The translations under genes and the position numbers were made by a program. A DNA stretch of 64,000 nt. Source: Paracrocinitomix mangrovi. GTDB lineage: Bacteria; Bacteroidota; Bacteroidia; Flavobacteriales_D; Crocinitomicaceae. How positions within the stretch are numbered: the stretch's first letter is position 1; every line of letters begins with the position of its first letter. Below the pieces are notes generated by a model. It searched no databases. It had not been told where the DNA came from and was given only the letters and a program-made list of their open reading frames with translations. Location of the stretch: contig NZ_CP091819.1 in the NCBI RefSeq assembly GCF_019740355.2, positions 3,968,001 through 4,032,000 on the forward strand. Reading direction: 5' to 3'. Shown piece after piece: positions 36,501-47,800 of this stretch.

Positions 36501-38162
36501 ATGTTTACGTGGTTAATGGATAATGATGAAATTGAACTATCTAAAAATGAAGATGCTGCTGATGTTAGCATAAACACTGAATTAGATTTAGCAGGCTCCA
36601 ATTTCTTCTCAATACATCCAGAGCAGGATTCATTGAATTTTAGTTCACCTAAAGCTAAGTTTGTGCTAAAAGAAAATGTCCTTTATTGCGATAAAGTGGA
36701 GTACATTGATGTTGCAGATGCTAGAATTTCTCCGCCTGATGGAAAAGTTACCATTAGGAAAAAAGCCAAAATGGATGAGTTTGAAGGAGCAGAAATATTG
36801 GCTAACTCAATTACTAAATTCCATAAAATTGTTGAAGCAAAAGTTAGGATAGATTCAAGGTTATTCTATCAAGCAAGTGGTAAGTATCCATATACAACAG
36901 ACAAAGGCTTTGAACAAATTATATTCTTTGCAGATATTAAACCTGATACGGTTTATACTACTACAGCAAAAGGAAGTGTAAAACAAGAAGAGAACTTTCA
37001 GTTAAGTGATCGATTTGGATTTTATGGGAATGTTGAACTAAACGCCTCTAACCAATTTTTAACTTTTGACGGAGCTACAAGAATTGTACATGATTGTGAT
37101 AAGTTTGCCAAAAACTGGCTTAAGTTTAGAACTGAGGTAGATCCGGCAAGCATACAAATTCCTGTAACAGGTGAAATGAAAGATTTAGAAGGGAATTCAA
37201 TTGCTGTTGGTATGGTAAGACGTAATGGTTCAGGAGATGACAGTTTAGACTTCTATCCAGCCTTTTTATCGGCAATGGAAAGACCAAATGACTTCCTTTT
37301 CTTTACTTCTTCGGGAGTATTGACATTTGTTGAGGATGCACAAGAATTCAGAATTGCTTCTCCAGAGAAACTAGAAAATAGGGCTGAAGCAGGTAATTAC
37401 CTGGCTCTTCATGTACAATCATGTTCAATGGAAGGTGAAGGATTGGTTGATTTCAACATGAATTTACCTGGAGTAGAATTTAAAACCTACGGAACAGTAG
37501 ATTACAATGCAAGTAAGGATATTGCTTCTTTCCATGTTTCCGGTGGTTTAGATGGTTGGCTAGATCCTAAAATGATTGAATTTATATCTGACGAAGTGGC
37601 TAGTACAGAAGGTTTAGGAACAGTTGATTTCAAACGTACAACTTTGAAAATGGCTATTACTGAAACTGCCGGTAAAGAAAAAGCAGAGTCAATTGAAGGG
37701 GATTACGCAATTGGGGGACCTGAAAAAGTCGGAAAACTTCCGAAGGAGATTGCAGATTACCCATTCTATTTCACAAATCTGAGATTTACTTGGAATAATC
37801 GAGCTTTAGGTTTAGTTTCTCAACCTATTACCGGGGTTGTTGCTATGAATGGAAAATCGCTTTTCAAAGACTTTACAGTTCAGTTAATGATACAGTATCA
37901 AGTTGAAGGAGGAGATTTTGGTACTAAACTAGGATTGATGATTCAATTACCTGGTGCAGAAGGTATGCCAGGTAACATTTACTTTATGAGTTTAGAAAAA
38001 ACCAAGAATATAACGAGAGCCTATATCTATTCTACGAATAAAGAAATGATGGCTTACTTGGGTGAATTAAAAGATGACAAACTCAAGAACAAAAAAGTGG
38101 AAATGATTCCTACTAAAAAAGCGAATCGTATGAGTATGTTCCAGTCTTTGGTTCCTAATTAA
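33534..38162 (+). CDS. Large exported protein of unknown function (1542 residues)
   Basis: This protein of 1542 residues has a clear signal peptide (MKALLILLFLSITTFSFS) and no other membrane helix. After about 250 residues of mixed helix, it is a long run of beta-rich segments with repeated patterns such as VFEGAIMAGKLEVYL, GRGLMYFKEAEL and FYGNVELNASNQF, which suggest stacked beta units in the style of a solenoid or bridge-like envelope protein. Around residues 1060-1120 a segment (ISPPDGKVTIRKKAKM) is reminiscent of LptA/OstA-type strands, but I cannot assign it. It is 25 bases after prmA and 11 before the small TPR gene, so it belongs with the TPR/giant protein locus. I do not recognise the family. 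Confidence 0.8.
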   Translation: MKALLILLFLSITTFSFSQYSPDPATFLKEIDKTLSKSDNAKTKVFMEEFEPNWLTNFSSEYQNRVVSTCNLLEAKGRPAFPDIYGYLISVHSFVKSNQPKTSFETWHKTIDDLLNSKKSTNFQTFIEFCADFFTDGTIHKELKYKWTFTGGQYLFEFENNRPKITFSNGDLGCYMFDLGAGKKDNPFADSMVVYKTTGVFEPFVHRFTGRGGDITWSRTGLDPAKNYAEITDYKLSLKQTKLECDSVLMHTEYYEKPLWGDLKDYCKIYNREIDKIYPSFTSFSKEVVRKDIIPDVDYLGGFALEAGDFAGIGFDKNPAKLVFKQNGKPFVTARALSFKINEKSIKANDCEVVMYLNDKDTLYHPGLQLIYDATSTPKIEFVRANSGLGMAPFKNSYHDLDMYVDEIIWTKGDPNLNFTWNQRDRPNKEARFESKDFFSARDYQRIQGMNKTHPLAAIYNYTYKYDMPTIAVNKIAGPMGYTTDQALPILLDLAQQGFITYNSSRKEITVQPKTKKYIDARAGKVDYDNIVFVANLEQIPMRDTLTPDGRRIKENVEFNDRAIKINERKKLSTNFGYLNLTSLDLSLNEVDPIPISPLQNVVIFPGSGELLIKEEMDFVFEGAIMAGKLEVYLNEASFDNEQFRINLIDVKQAMFRVRPIYGGEGLIAMYSHFEDISGYIEVDDPNNRSGKNNRDFPQYPILNSTKDSYVFYDHSYVYDGVYDSVDFYFKAEPFKFDSLDNFDEYSMSFDGEFRSAGIFPTFKEKLTIQEDYSFGFKTKAPAGGFDFYGDYAKFDNEIRLSNEGLRGAGQIDFETSSSKSENFVFFPDSTMGLSEYVNRGEPTSAGKQVPDVTCGGAMVTFVPKEEILKARAYSEPLMFFNKEAEMKGVTFLTKGGMTGRGLMYFKEAELGSYNFNYGRWTIDADTADFNLLAKGQETTNPNEENPLSFDSRNLNAHVDFQERKGEFKSNDGTSIVEFPKNQYICFMDMFTWLMDNDEIELSKNEDAADVSINTELDLAGSNFFSIHPEQDSLNFSSPKAKFVLKENVLYCDKVEYIDVADARISPPDGKVTIRKKAKMDEFEGAEILANSITKFHKIVEAKVRIDSRLFYQASGKYPYTTDKGFEQIIFFADIKPDTVYTTTAKGSVKQEENFQLSDRFGFYGNVELNASNQFLTFDGATRIVHDCDKFAKNWLKFRTEVDPASIQIPVTGEMKDLEGNSIAVGMVRRNGSGDDSLDFYPAFLSAMERPNDFLFFTSSGVLTFVEDAQEFRIASPEKLENRAEAGNYLALHVQSCSMEGEGLVDFNMNLPGVEFKTYGTVDYNASKDIASFHVSGGLDGWLDPKMIEFISDEVASTEGLGTVDFKRTTLKMAITETAGKEKAESIEGDYAIGGPEKVGKLPKEIADYPFYFTNLRFTWNNRALGLVSQPITGVVAMNGKSLFKDFTVQLMIQYQVEGGDFGTKLGLMIQLPGAEGMPGNIYFMSLEKTKNITRAYIYSTNKEMMAYLGELKDDKLKNKKVEMIPTKKANRMSMFQSLVPN

Positions 38163-38173
38163 CATTGTTAAAA

Positions 38174-38623
38174 ATGAGATTTTTATTATTAATTGTATTG
38201 ACAATCAGTTCTTTTACCGTTGTTGCTCAAAATAAAAAAGATGTCAGAGAGGCTGACAGGCTTTTTAAAAAAGAACAATATGCAGAAGCAATGCCTATGT
38301 ATAGAAAGTTCATTGATATTGACCCTTCAAATATGGATTATGTCTACAAGTTTGGAGGATGTATGTTAATGGTGACTGATAAAACTGATGAAGCATTGAA
38401 ACTGTTGTTAAAGGCTGAAAAAATGGGAAAAAAGGATGAAGAAATTTCCTATTTCATTGGACGTGCATATGAGAAAAAAGAACAGTTTAATGATGCTATT
38501 ATGTACTATGAGAAATTCTCAGATTCTGCAACAAAAGAAGATCTCAAGGCATTGAAAATTAAAAAGAGAATTAAAGATTGTCAAAAAGCCCAAAAAGCAC
38601 TTGATAAAGCGAAGAAAGAATAG
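38174..38623 (+). CDS. Small exported TPR protein
   Basis: The start is taken at the ATG at 38174 (MRFLLLIVL), giving 149 residues with a signal peptide ending at VVAQ; an in-frame TTG at 38165 adds only three residues. The mature part is three TPR-like helical hairpins: EADRLFKKEQYAEAMPMY, YKFGGCMLMVTDKTDEALKLL, and SYFIGRAYEKKEQFNDAIMYYEKF. The same order of motifs (GxCL, YFxGRAY, YYxKF) opens the giant protein encoded next, so this looks like a stand-alone copy of that N-terminal TPR domain. It would be periplasmic. Confidence 0.85.
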   Translation: MRFLLLIVLTISSFTVVAQNKKDVREADRLFKKEQYAEAMPMYRKFIDIDPSNMDYVYKFGGCMLMVTDKTDEALKLLLKAEKMGKKDEEISYFIGRAYEKKEQFNDAIMYYEKFSDSATKEDLKALKIKKRIKDCQKAQKALDKAKKE

Positions 38624-38683
38624 GCTTTTTATCCTAATCTTCAAGTATTTATTAGTTTCTACTAAATCGATTAGTTAAATTCG

Positions 38684-38717
38684 CCCTTCGGATCCTAAAA
38701 ATATGAGGATTGAAGGG
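38684..38717 (+). promoter_or_regulatory. Leader hairpin upstream of the giant gene
   Basis: CCCTTC (38684-38689) pairs with GAAGGG (38712-38717), and ATCCT (38692-38696) with AGGAT (38706-38710), making an 11-bp interrupted stem with a 9-base loop. The T run that follows is too distant for a standard terminator. Confidence 0.5.
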
Positions 38718-38803
38718 AATTTGGGTAAGGCTTTTTTCCTATTTTGTATAGTTTTTCGGAAAAAAATGAACTTTTTGGCCGAAAACCCGTATTAAATTAT
38801 GGT

Positions 38804-38827
38804 TAGGTGCGCGTTCGCGCGAGCCTA
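38804..38827 (+). promoter_or_regulatory. GC-rich hairpin just before the giant gene's GTG start
   Basis: TAGG (38804-38807) pairs with CCTA (38824-38827), and GCGC with GCGC around a GTTC loop, in an otherwise A+T-rich leader. It ends 12 bases before the GTG at 38840, where it could affect ribosome access. Confidence 0.45.
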
Positions 38828-38839
38828 GACATTGTTGTT

Positions 38840-41800
38840 GTGAGAATATTTTTGAAATCAATACCGGTTTTCATACTGCTATTTTTGTGCAGTAATAACG
38901 TCTTTGCTCAAACAGATGCTGAAAAGCGCGAGCGAGCAAATGAGTTATTTGATCAGGGATTATATCTCGACGCAACAAAGCTTTATGCAGGTTTACTAGC
39001 CAATAATCAAAAGGATCACGATCTCAGATTCAGGTATGGTGCATGTCTTATCTACTCTTCTCACAACAAGTCAGATGCAATCAATCACCTACTTTATTCT
39101 GTTTCCAGTCCTAGTATTGACAAAAGGGCTTATTACTTTCTTGGTAGGGCCTATCATCTCAATTACCAGTTCAAAGAAGCTGAAACTTATTACAAAAAGT
39201 TTCAAGAACAGGCTTCAACCAAGCAGAAGAAGGACTATAACGTAGATGCCCAGCTCACGGCTTGTAAGTTTGGTAGAAACCTCTTGAGCAAGGTTACCGA
39301 CATGATCGTCATGGAAAAAAGGGAAATTCCTGAGGAATCGTTCTATGACATTTACAACCATGAAGGAGTGGATGGGGATATATATAGGATTTCAACTGAT
39401 GATTTTCGTACAAAGGTTGATGAAAAAGCAAATCACAGACCGGTTATCTTCTTCCCTAAAAACACCAATGTTATTTATTATTCTAGTTATGGTGATAGTG
39501 AAGCAAATGGTTTAGATATCTATAGAGTTAAAAGATTACCGGATGGAACATTTTCAAAACCTTTACCGGTTGCAGGTCAGGTAAACTCACCTTTGGATGA
39601 AGACTATCCATATATGGATCCTAATGGACAATATCTCTATTTCTGTTCTAAAGGTCACAATTCAATGGGAGGATATGATGTTTTCAGATCTAAGTATGAT
39701 CCAAACTCTGATTCATTTGGTCCACCTGAGAATATGGATTTTGCTATTTCTTCTCCAGCAGATGATATCCTTTATATTGTTGATGCAGATGGTAAAGTTG
39801 CCAACTTTGCTTCTAATAGAGAAAGTAAAGATGGTAAAATTCATGTGTATGAAGTGAGGGTAGAAAGAATACCAATTCAGATTGCTGCGATTAAAGGAAA
39901 CTTTGTGAATGAAATAGTGCCTTCCAACAAAAATGTATCAATTGAAATCGAAGATTTTTCGTCCGGTAGAAGCATTGGAACTTTTAATTCAAGATCATCA
40001 GATGGAGATTACTTCATGACTTTTCCAAAAGGTGGAAAGTATAATTTTTACATCACCGTAAACGGGCAGGAAGAAACACATTATGTAACAGTTGATATTC
40101 CTATGTTAAAAGAGTTAAGACCTCTAAAACAAAGAATGTCGTTGGTGCGAGACGAAAATGGGGAGCAGGTAATTCACATAGATAACATGTTTGATGAATT
40201 GTTTGATGATCCTGTTACTGTAATGGCAGAGATATATCAAAACTTGTCTTTGCTTGAACCAAATTCAGAAGAGTTTGATATTGATTCTATTGAGCAGCAG
40301 TCTAATGTTAATCAGGTGTTTGTTGAAAATGGTCTGGATGAGTTTACAACCAAAGAAGAGTTGATCTTTGTAATGACTGAAGAAACCAAGAACATTGAGG
40401 AAGAAATTGAACAAGACAAAAAACTCTCTAATATCTCTTACAATCTGGCAGAAGAAAAGAGCAATGAAGCCAATCAAAAAATGCTGGAGGTTAATACCTT
40501 GATCGAGAAAGCAGAAAAATCTACCGATCCTAAAGAACAAAAAGCTTTATATGAAGAGGCTCATGAGTTAAACAAGAAAGTACAACAACTGAATGAAGAT
40601 GCTCAAAACCTTGTTGAACTTGGTAAGCAAATTGATTTAGCCATTGAAAATAAGAAAGGTAAGATCAAAAAATCAGAAGAGATTTTAACGGCTATAAAAT
40701 CTACACCTGAAGATGACAGAAATGCATTAGCGGCTGTAGTGATAGAAAATACAGACTTCTTTGTAGAAAACATTAAAGACCGTAAAAACAAACCTAATGT
40801 TGTAGAGCAAATATTGGTTGATGGTAATGAAGAAGTTAGGAAGGCCAATCAGATTAACTCTGAAATTGTTGATCTTTCAAACAAAAAACATCAGTTAGAA
40901 AAAGACAAACAAGTTCAAGAGTCGAAACTTGCGAATACTACTAAAAAGAAAGACAGAGAGCTAATAGAGAGTAAAATTCTGGATTTACAAAGTGAGATTA
41001 ACCTCCTGGATAATCAATTAAATCTTAAGCAGCAGGATTATGCAAAAGTTATTTCTAAAGATCAAAACAATTTAAACGGAGTTGCTGAGCAAGTTGTTAA
41101 TGATGATAGAAGTGGAGCGTCTCACAACATTGCATTATCATCTGAACAAAAATCTGATATTTCAAACAGGGTGCACCAAAATGATTTGTCTGAAAATGTT
41201 GCCTTGATTGATGAGCAATTAAAAGATAAAGGAGCAGGAGATAAGGCAGCATTATTTGCAAAAGACGAACAAAGACAAGCATATTCTCTAGAGCAATGGA
41301 CAGATGATATTGACAAGGAAATAGTGGATTTGAGATCTCAATTAAACACTGTTGCTCCTGAAAGAAAGCAAGAAATCATGCAGTTAATTGAGGATTTTGA
41401 GGATTTGAAAAAACAAAAAATCAAGGAGTTTGAGGTTGTTGAAGAAAATGAACTAACGGCAGATCAAAAGAATGATGTATTAAACATTATTGATGGAGAG
41501 TATCAGAATAAAGTCAATGACATTTATAAGATTGTTGATGAAGATGAGCGCAATAAAAAATTAAGAGACCTTAATGGAGTGATTTTGGCCAATACCAATG
41601 AGCAAATCCAAAACTATGACGCCATTCTTGAAAATGATCCAAACAACAGCAATGCAAAGAAAAAGCGTGATGAATTAATTGCATTTAGAGATGACCTTGA
41701 AAGAAATCAAGGTCAACCTATTGTTGAACCTGTGTTGATGGATGCTGCAAACATCTCAACTAAAGTAGAAGAAGATCAATTGGTTGATGATTATGCTAAT

Positions 41801-44800
41801 AAATTGAAAGCAATTGAGGCAATTGATGACGAGTATGATAGAAGAAAGCAGAAAAATGAATTGAACGGTCAGTTAATTTCTAGTGTTAGAAGTGAAATCA
41901 AACAATTGCAGCAAATTATTAAAGATGATCCTGACAATAAAAATGCTGAAAAGAGATTGGAAAATCTTAAAAAATTGGATGACAAAATCAACAGTGAAAT
42001 TGTTGCAGATGAAGATTGGTTAGCGGCTAACAAGTCAAACAATAATCAGCAAGTAGTTGTAGATGTTAACAATGTAAATCCTGATTACAATAATAAGGTC
42101 AACGAAATCAATCAAATAACGGATGATAAGGATCGTGAAAAAGCACTTCAGGACTTAAATAACAAGACATTGAATAATGTGAATGAAAGACTTATAGAAG
42201 TAAATAATTCACTTTCAAATGATCCTAATAACAAAGATCTTTTAGCTGAAAAACAAGGGTTAGAAAATCTTAGAAAGAACATTGAGGAGAATCCGGATGT
42301 TGCTGTCAAATCAAGTCAATCAGGGAATCAAATCAATACTAATCCAACGATTGAAGACATAATGCCTGGATATCAAGCTAAGCTGAATGGCATTGAAATG
42401 AACAATACTGATCCTGTCAAGATTGAAAGAGATAAAATTAAATTGAATGAAAATTTAATTTCAGCAATAGATCAAGAGTTGAGCAAATTAGATCAGCAAA
42501 AAGCAGAACAACCTGGATTGAGCTCGGATATTGAATTGCGCAAGAACAGCCTTTTCAATATGAAGGATGATGTGCAGAATCAAATTCGTGCTAGTAAGGA
42601 CATTATTGACGCTTCAAGTGGAAATATAAGTGTGAACACTAATCCTACCATTGATGAAATAATGCCTGATTACAACAGCAGGTTATCAAATATTAGATCC
42701 ACTAGTGCAGATCAGGTAGATGAAGAAGAAAAGAAAATATTACTGAATCAAAACCTAATCGGCAATATTGAGAAAGAGCAAAGTAGATTGGACAACCTTA
42801 AAGGTGATCATCCTGAATTGATAGCAGATATTGATAGCAGAAATAGTAAGCTAAATGATCTTAAGAAGGCTAAAATGGCCGAAATCAATGAGAGTAGAAA
42901 TGTTATTGACAGATCAAACAACGGTGGTGCAATCAGTATCAATACAAATCCTTCAGTTGAAGATATAATGCCGGGATACAATGCCAAAATTCAAGGTATT
43001 GATAAATCTGCTAAAGATCAGCCTACAAAAGAGAAAGAGCGCATTGCAGTTAACACTAATTTGATCGATAACATTGAGAATGAAATTGATAGATTACAAG
43101 GATTAAAAGCTGATAATCCTGAATTATCTAATGACATCTCACAAAGAGAAAGCAAGCTGAATGATTTAAAAGCGCAAGCCGAACAACAAATTGAAAATAG
43201 TAATCAATTGTTGGCTGGTAACAGAAACAATCAAGACATTGTAAGTAATCCACCTACAATTGACGAAGTAATGCCTGATTACCACAGTAGATTGAAGGAC
43301 ATTGAAGCTGCTAATAATACGCCTACAGATATTGAAAAAAATAGAATTGATTTGAATAACGAATTGATTCAAGCTATTGATAATGAGATAAAAGATCTGA
43401 ACAATTTATCTGACGAAAGACCTGAACTTAACGCAGATATTGAATTGAGAAAAAATGGCTTATATGATATCAAAGACAAGAAAATTCAAGAAAACCTAAG
43501 AAGTAAAGACATTGTTGACGCAGCTTCTAGCAAAATTGAGATTGATACAAATCCAAGTATTGATGATATTATGCCAGATTATAGCAGCAGATTAAAAGAC
43601 ATTAAGGCAAACACAACGGATAAAGTTGAACAAGAAGAAGACAAAATTGCTTTAAACCAAAGTTTGATAGGAAACATTGAAAATGAGCTTGATAGATTGC
43701 AGAACATAGAAGATAATAATGCAGATTTATCTAAGGATATTGAAAAAAGACGCAATAAGCTAAATGATATCAAACAGGATAAAATTGAAGAAATCAATGA
43801 GAGTCGCACTTACCTGGATGAGGCAAAAAATAACGGAAACTTAGCGGTAAATGCAAATCCTTCAATTGAAGAAATAATGCCTGAGTATGCAGACAAAATG
43901 TCTACTATAAAAGCGTCTGCAGATGATCCTATCACAAAAGAAAAAGATAAGTTAAATGTCAATAAAAGTTTGATCACCAATATTGATGCAGAACAAACAC
44001 GTTTAGATGAGTTGAAGAAAGATCATCCTAAGCTTTCATCTGACATTGATACCAGAAAGTTCAACCTTTCAAGCATGAGAGATGAAACGCAACAAAAAAT
44101 TCAACTTTCACAAGATATTATTGATGGCAATGTAGATGTCAACTCTTTAGTAGTAAATACTAATCCAACTATTGACGAGTTAATGCCTACATACAACAGT
44201 AGAAAAAACACCATTTCTAACAGTTCAAATTCCGGAGCTGATAAAGCAAAAGATCATATCAATTTAAATAATGAGTTGATTGGAATTATAGATACTGAAG
44301 TAGGCCGCTTAAATGATCTTAAGAAAACTAATCTGGATTTATCAGTAGATATTGAAGCAAGAAAAACTGCTTTGAGCAATATCAAGAATCAAAAAATAAG
44401 AGAAAATGAAGATAATGAATCTCTTGCTGATGGTGGAAATGTAAGAAATGCTGGAATCAATACTAATCCAACTATTGATGAAATAATGCCGGATTACAAT
44501 AGTAAGAATAATGCCATTAATAACAACTCTTCAAGTGAAGCAGAGAAAGCAAATGAACATATTAAGCTTAATAACCAGTTAATTGGAGCTATTGATGCAG
44601 AAATGACGCAGTTGGATCAATTAAAATCTTCCGACCCATCAAAAGCGGATGATATTGATAAAAGACAAGATGGTTTAAGAGATATTAAAAATCAAAAAGT
44701 TCAAGAAAACGAAAATTACCAAGAGCTTGCATTTGCCAATAATAACAACCTTACAATCAATACAAATCCTACCATTGATGAGGTAATGCCTGATTACAAT

Positions 44801-47800
44801 GAAAAAAGAAACAGCATTGATAATAGTTCTTCAACTTCATCTGAAAAAGCGCAGAAAAATATTCAGTTAAATAATCAATTAATCGGAACCATTGATACTG
44901 AAATAGGGCAACTTAATCAGTTGAAATCATTTAACCCTGATAAGGCATCAGACATTGAAAAAAGACAGGAGAGATTGACCGATATCAAAAATCAAAAGCA
45001 AAGTGAAAATGCATCATTAGAGGATATTGCAGGAACAAATAATATAGCTTCAATAAACACTAATCCAACTATTGAAGAATTAATGCCTGATTACAATGAT
45101 CGCATTTCATCATTGAATCAATTAAATGTTGATAAGGCAGATAAAGAAAAAGAACGCATCAATATCAATAAAACATTGATTGGTAAAATTGACAATGAAA
45201 TAAGTCAGTTGAATAGTCTTAAAGATGAACAACCGGGATTATCTGCAGATATCAATACCAGATTACAGAAGTTAAAAGATATCAAATCAAGTAAACAAAA
45301 TGAGATAGATGCAAGTCAAGATATTGTAGATGCTGCCGGAAATAATACTTCAGATGGAGGAAATAATCAAAACGGAACAGATGGCGCTAATAACCAAAAT
45401 GGAACGGATGGAGGAAATAATCAAAATGGAAGCAGTAATCCAAATGAGGCAGAAATTATTGCAATGAGTGAAATTCCTTCAATTGATGAGTTAGATCCTA
45501 ATTACAATGCTGACATGAATGCAATTAATGCTTCATCAGATGATAATGCAACTAAAGAGCGAAACAAAATAGAATTAAACAAAAGGTTAGTTCGCAGTAT
45601 TGATCAAGAAATCAAAAAGATGAATGGTCTGAAAGCTGATAACAAGGATTTCGTGTCTAAACTGGATAGAAGAATTGAAGGTCTCAATAATATGCGTTCG
45701 GCCAAGATGAATGAAATTAATGCATCTGAAGCCTTGGCAGGTACCTCAAACACAGATAACAATAGTGCTCAAAACAAGCGTCCTGATATTTCAATTGGAG
45801 CTTTAATGCCTACTTATGAAAATGAATTGAATGACATCAGAAGTAGTACAAATCTTCCGGAAAATGAAAAGATTGAAGAAGAGAATGGGTTACACAAAGA
45901 TCTGATTGATAAAATAGATAGTAAAATTCGTGACCTTCAAGATGAAAAATCTGCTAACCCAAGCTTGGCAACAACCATTGAATCTGAATTAAATCAGTTA
46001 GAAACGATTAAGGATCAAAAGCAATCTGAAATCAATAATAACAATGATCGTTTAGCTGCACTTGAAAATGAAATTGCTGAGAACAATACTAAAAACGCAG
46101 TAATCAATTTAACAGAAGATAATTACACTTCAGATGAAGGTAAAAATGTAGTAAAGAATCATCAAGATGACATTGATGATATCAAGTCATATCAAGATCA
46201 AATTGATGATTTGGATCAACAAATCGCCAACACAGATGATGAAGGAGAAAAGAATAAGTTGGTTAAGCAACGAAATAAGTTAGATGCCAAAAAAGCAGGA
46301 ATTGAAAATGAAGTATTAGAAGATTTAGAGACTGCCAATACTGCTGAGTTTAATCAAACAAGTCAAAATAGTGAAGTTGATGCAATAGTTGCTGAAGCCG
46401 GTAATCCAAATGATGAGGAGATTATTAAAGCAAATCAGGATATCGATCAGGCTAATAGATTGATGAGTGAGGCTAAAGATCTCAGAAATCAGGCAGCCAA
46501 TGAAAGTGATAAAATAGAGAAAAATAAGTTGCTTAAAGATGCTGTAGCTAAGGAAGAAGAAGCTAAAGATTTATTGACAAAAGCAGGACGTGTTTTAAAG
46601 GCAGCAAGAGTTGCTTATCACACAGGGAAACCTGAAGAAACAGTTGTTACAGAGGTGGCTGAAAATCCGGATAATAGAATGTCAACTCAGTTAATGGATC
46701 AGGCAAATGCATTAGAAGCACAAGCCAATGCTTATGAACAAAGAGCAACTGAATTGACAGATAGTGCAGCAACTGTTAAAAAGAAATATAAGCAAGCCGT
46801 ACTCAATGATGCAAGTTCAAATTCCCAAAAAGCAGCAGATTTAAGAGAAGAAGCAGCTAATCTTAGAAATCAGGCAAACAATATTAAGGCCCAGGAAGAT
46901 GATTTATTGGCAAATCAAATTGAACAATCTAACAAGAATCCTGATCAAGAAACGATCAATGATTTAGTAGGAACTGATGAGTATAAAGATTTCCATGCTG
47001 CCAACAAATCAGCCCAAGAAAACCTTGATAAAGCACAAGAATTAGAGGAGCAAATCAATGATCTTGAAAAAAGCAAACGAAGAAAAATCAAGAAAGGAAT
47101 TGTGAATTATATTGGCAATGATCCTAATTCTGTTGCAACTGATGATCCTGAAATTAAGGCAGATCAAGATAAAATTGATGAATTAAGAGCACAACAACAG
47201 CAATACATGGATCAGGCTAAAAATGATCTTAAAGCCGCAAATGATGCCTTAAATAATTCAGGTGAAAATGTTAAGGAAGACATGATTGCTATGTCTAACA
47301 ACAATATTGAGCCAAGAACAGTAATTAAAGTTCAACCTACTGATACTTTGGCGGCTGATTTTGAAGTTCCTGAAGTTGTAACTACAGATATTTTTAGAAC
47401 AACTGATAAACCGGTTTACAATGAGCAGAACAAAATTCCTGTTGACCAATCAACCAAAGGTTTAGTATACAAAGTTCAGGTTGGGGCATTTAGAAATCCT
47501 TTGCCACAAGATCACTTTAGACAATTTGCGCCAATTTCGGGTCAAAAGCTTACCAATGGAATTACGCGTTACATGGTTGGATATTTCTTAAAAGAGAATT
47601 CAGCTAATGGTGCTCGTTCTCAAATTAGAGGAATGGGTTATGGTGATGCATTTGTGGTGGCTTACTGTAACGGAGAACGTATTTCTATTGCGGAAGCAAG
47701 AGCCATTGAAGCAGGTGAATTAGAGTGTCCTGGAACAACATTAGATCAGCAGTTTGTAGTTGATAACAACACAACTGATAACAATGGAGGAAATCAAGGT

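Noticed and set aside
42332-45350. Regular repeats considered as a CRISPR array or satellite
   Set aside because: The period is about 300 bases, all in frame, and encodes a continuous protein with no short direct repeat plus unique spacer layout.
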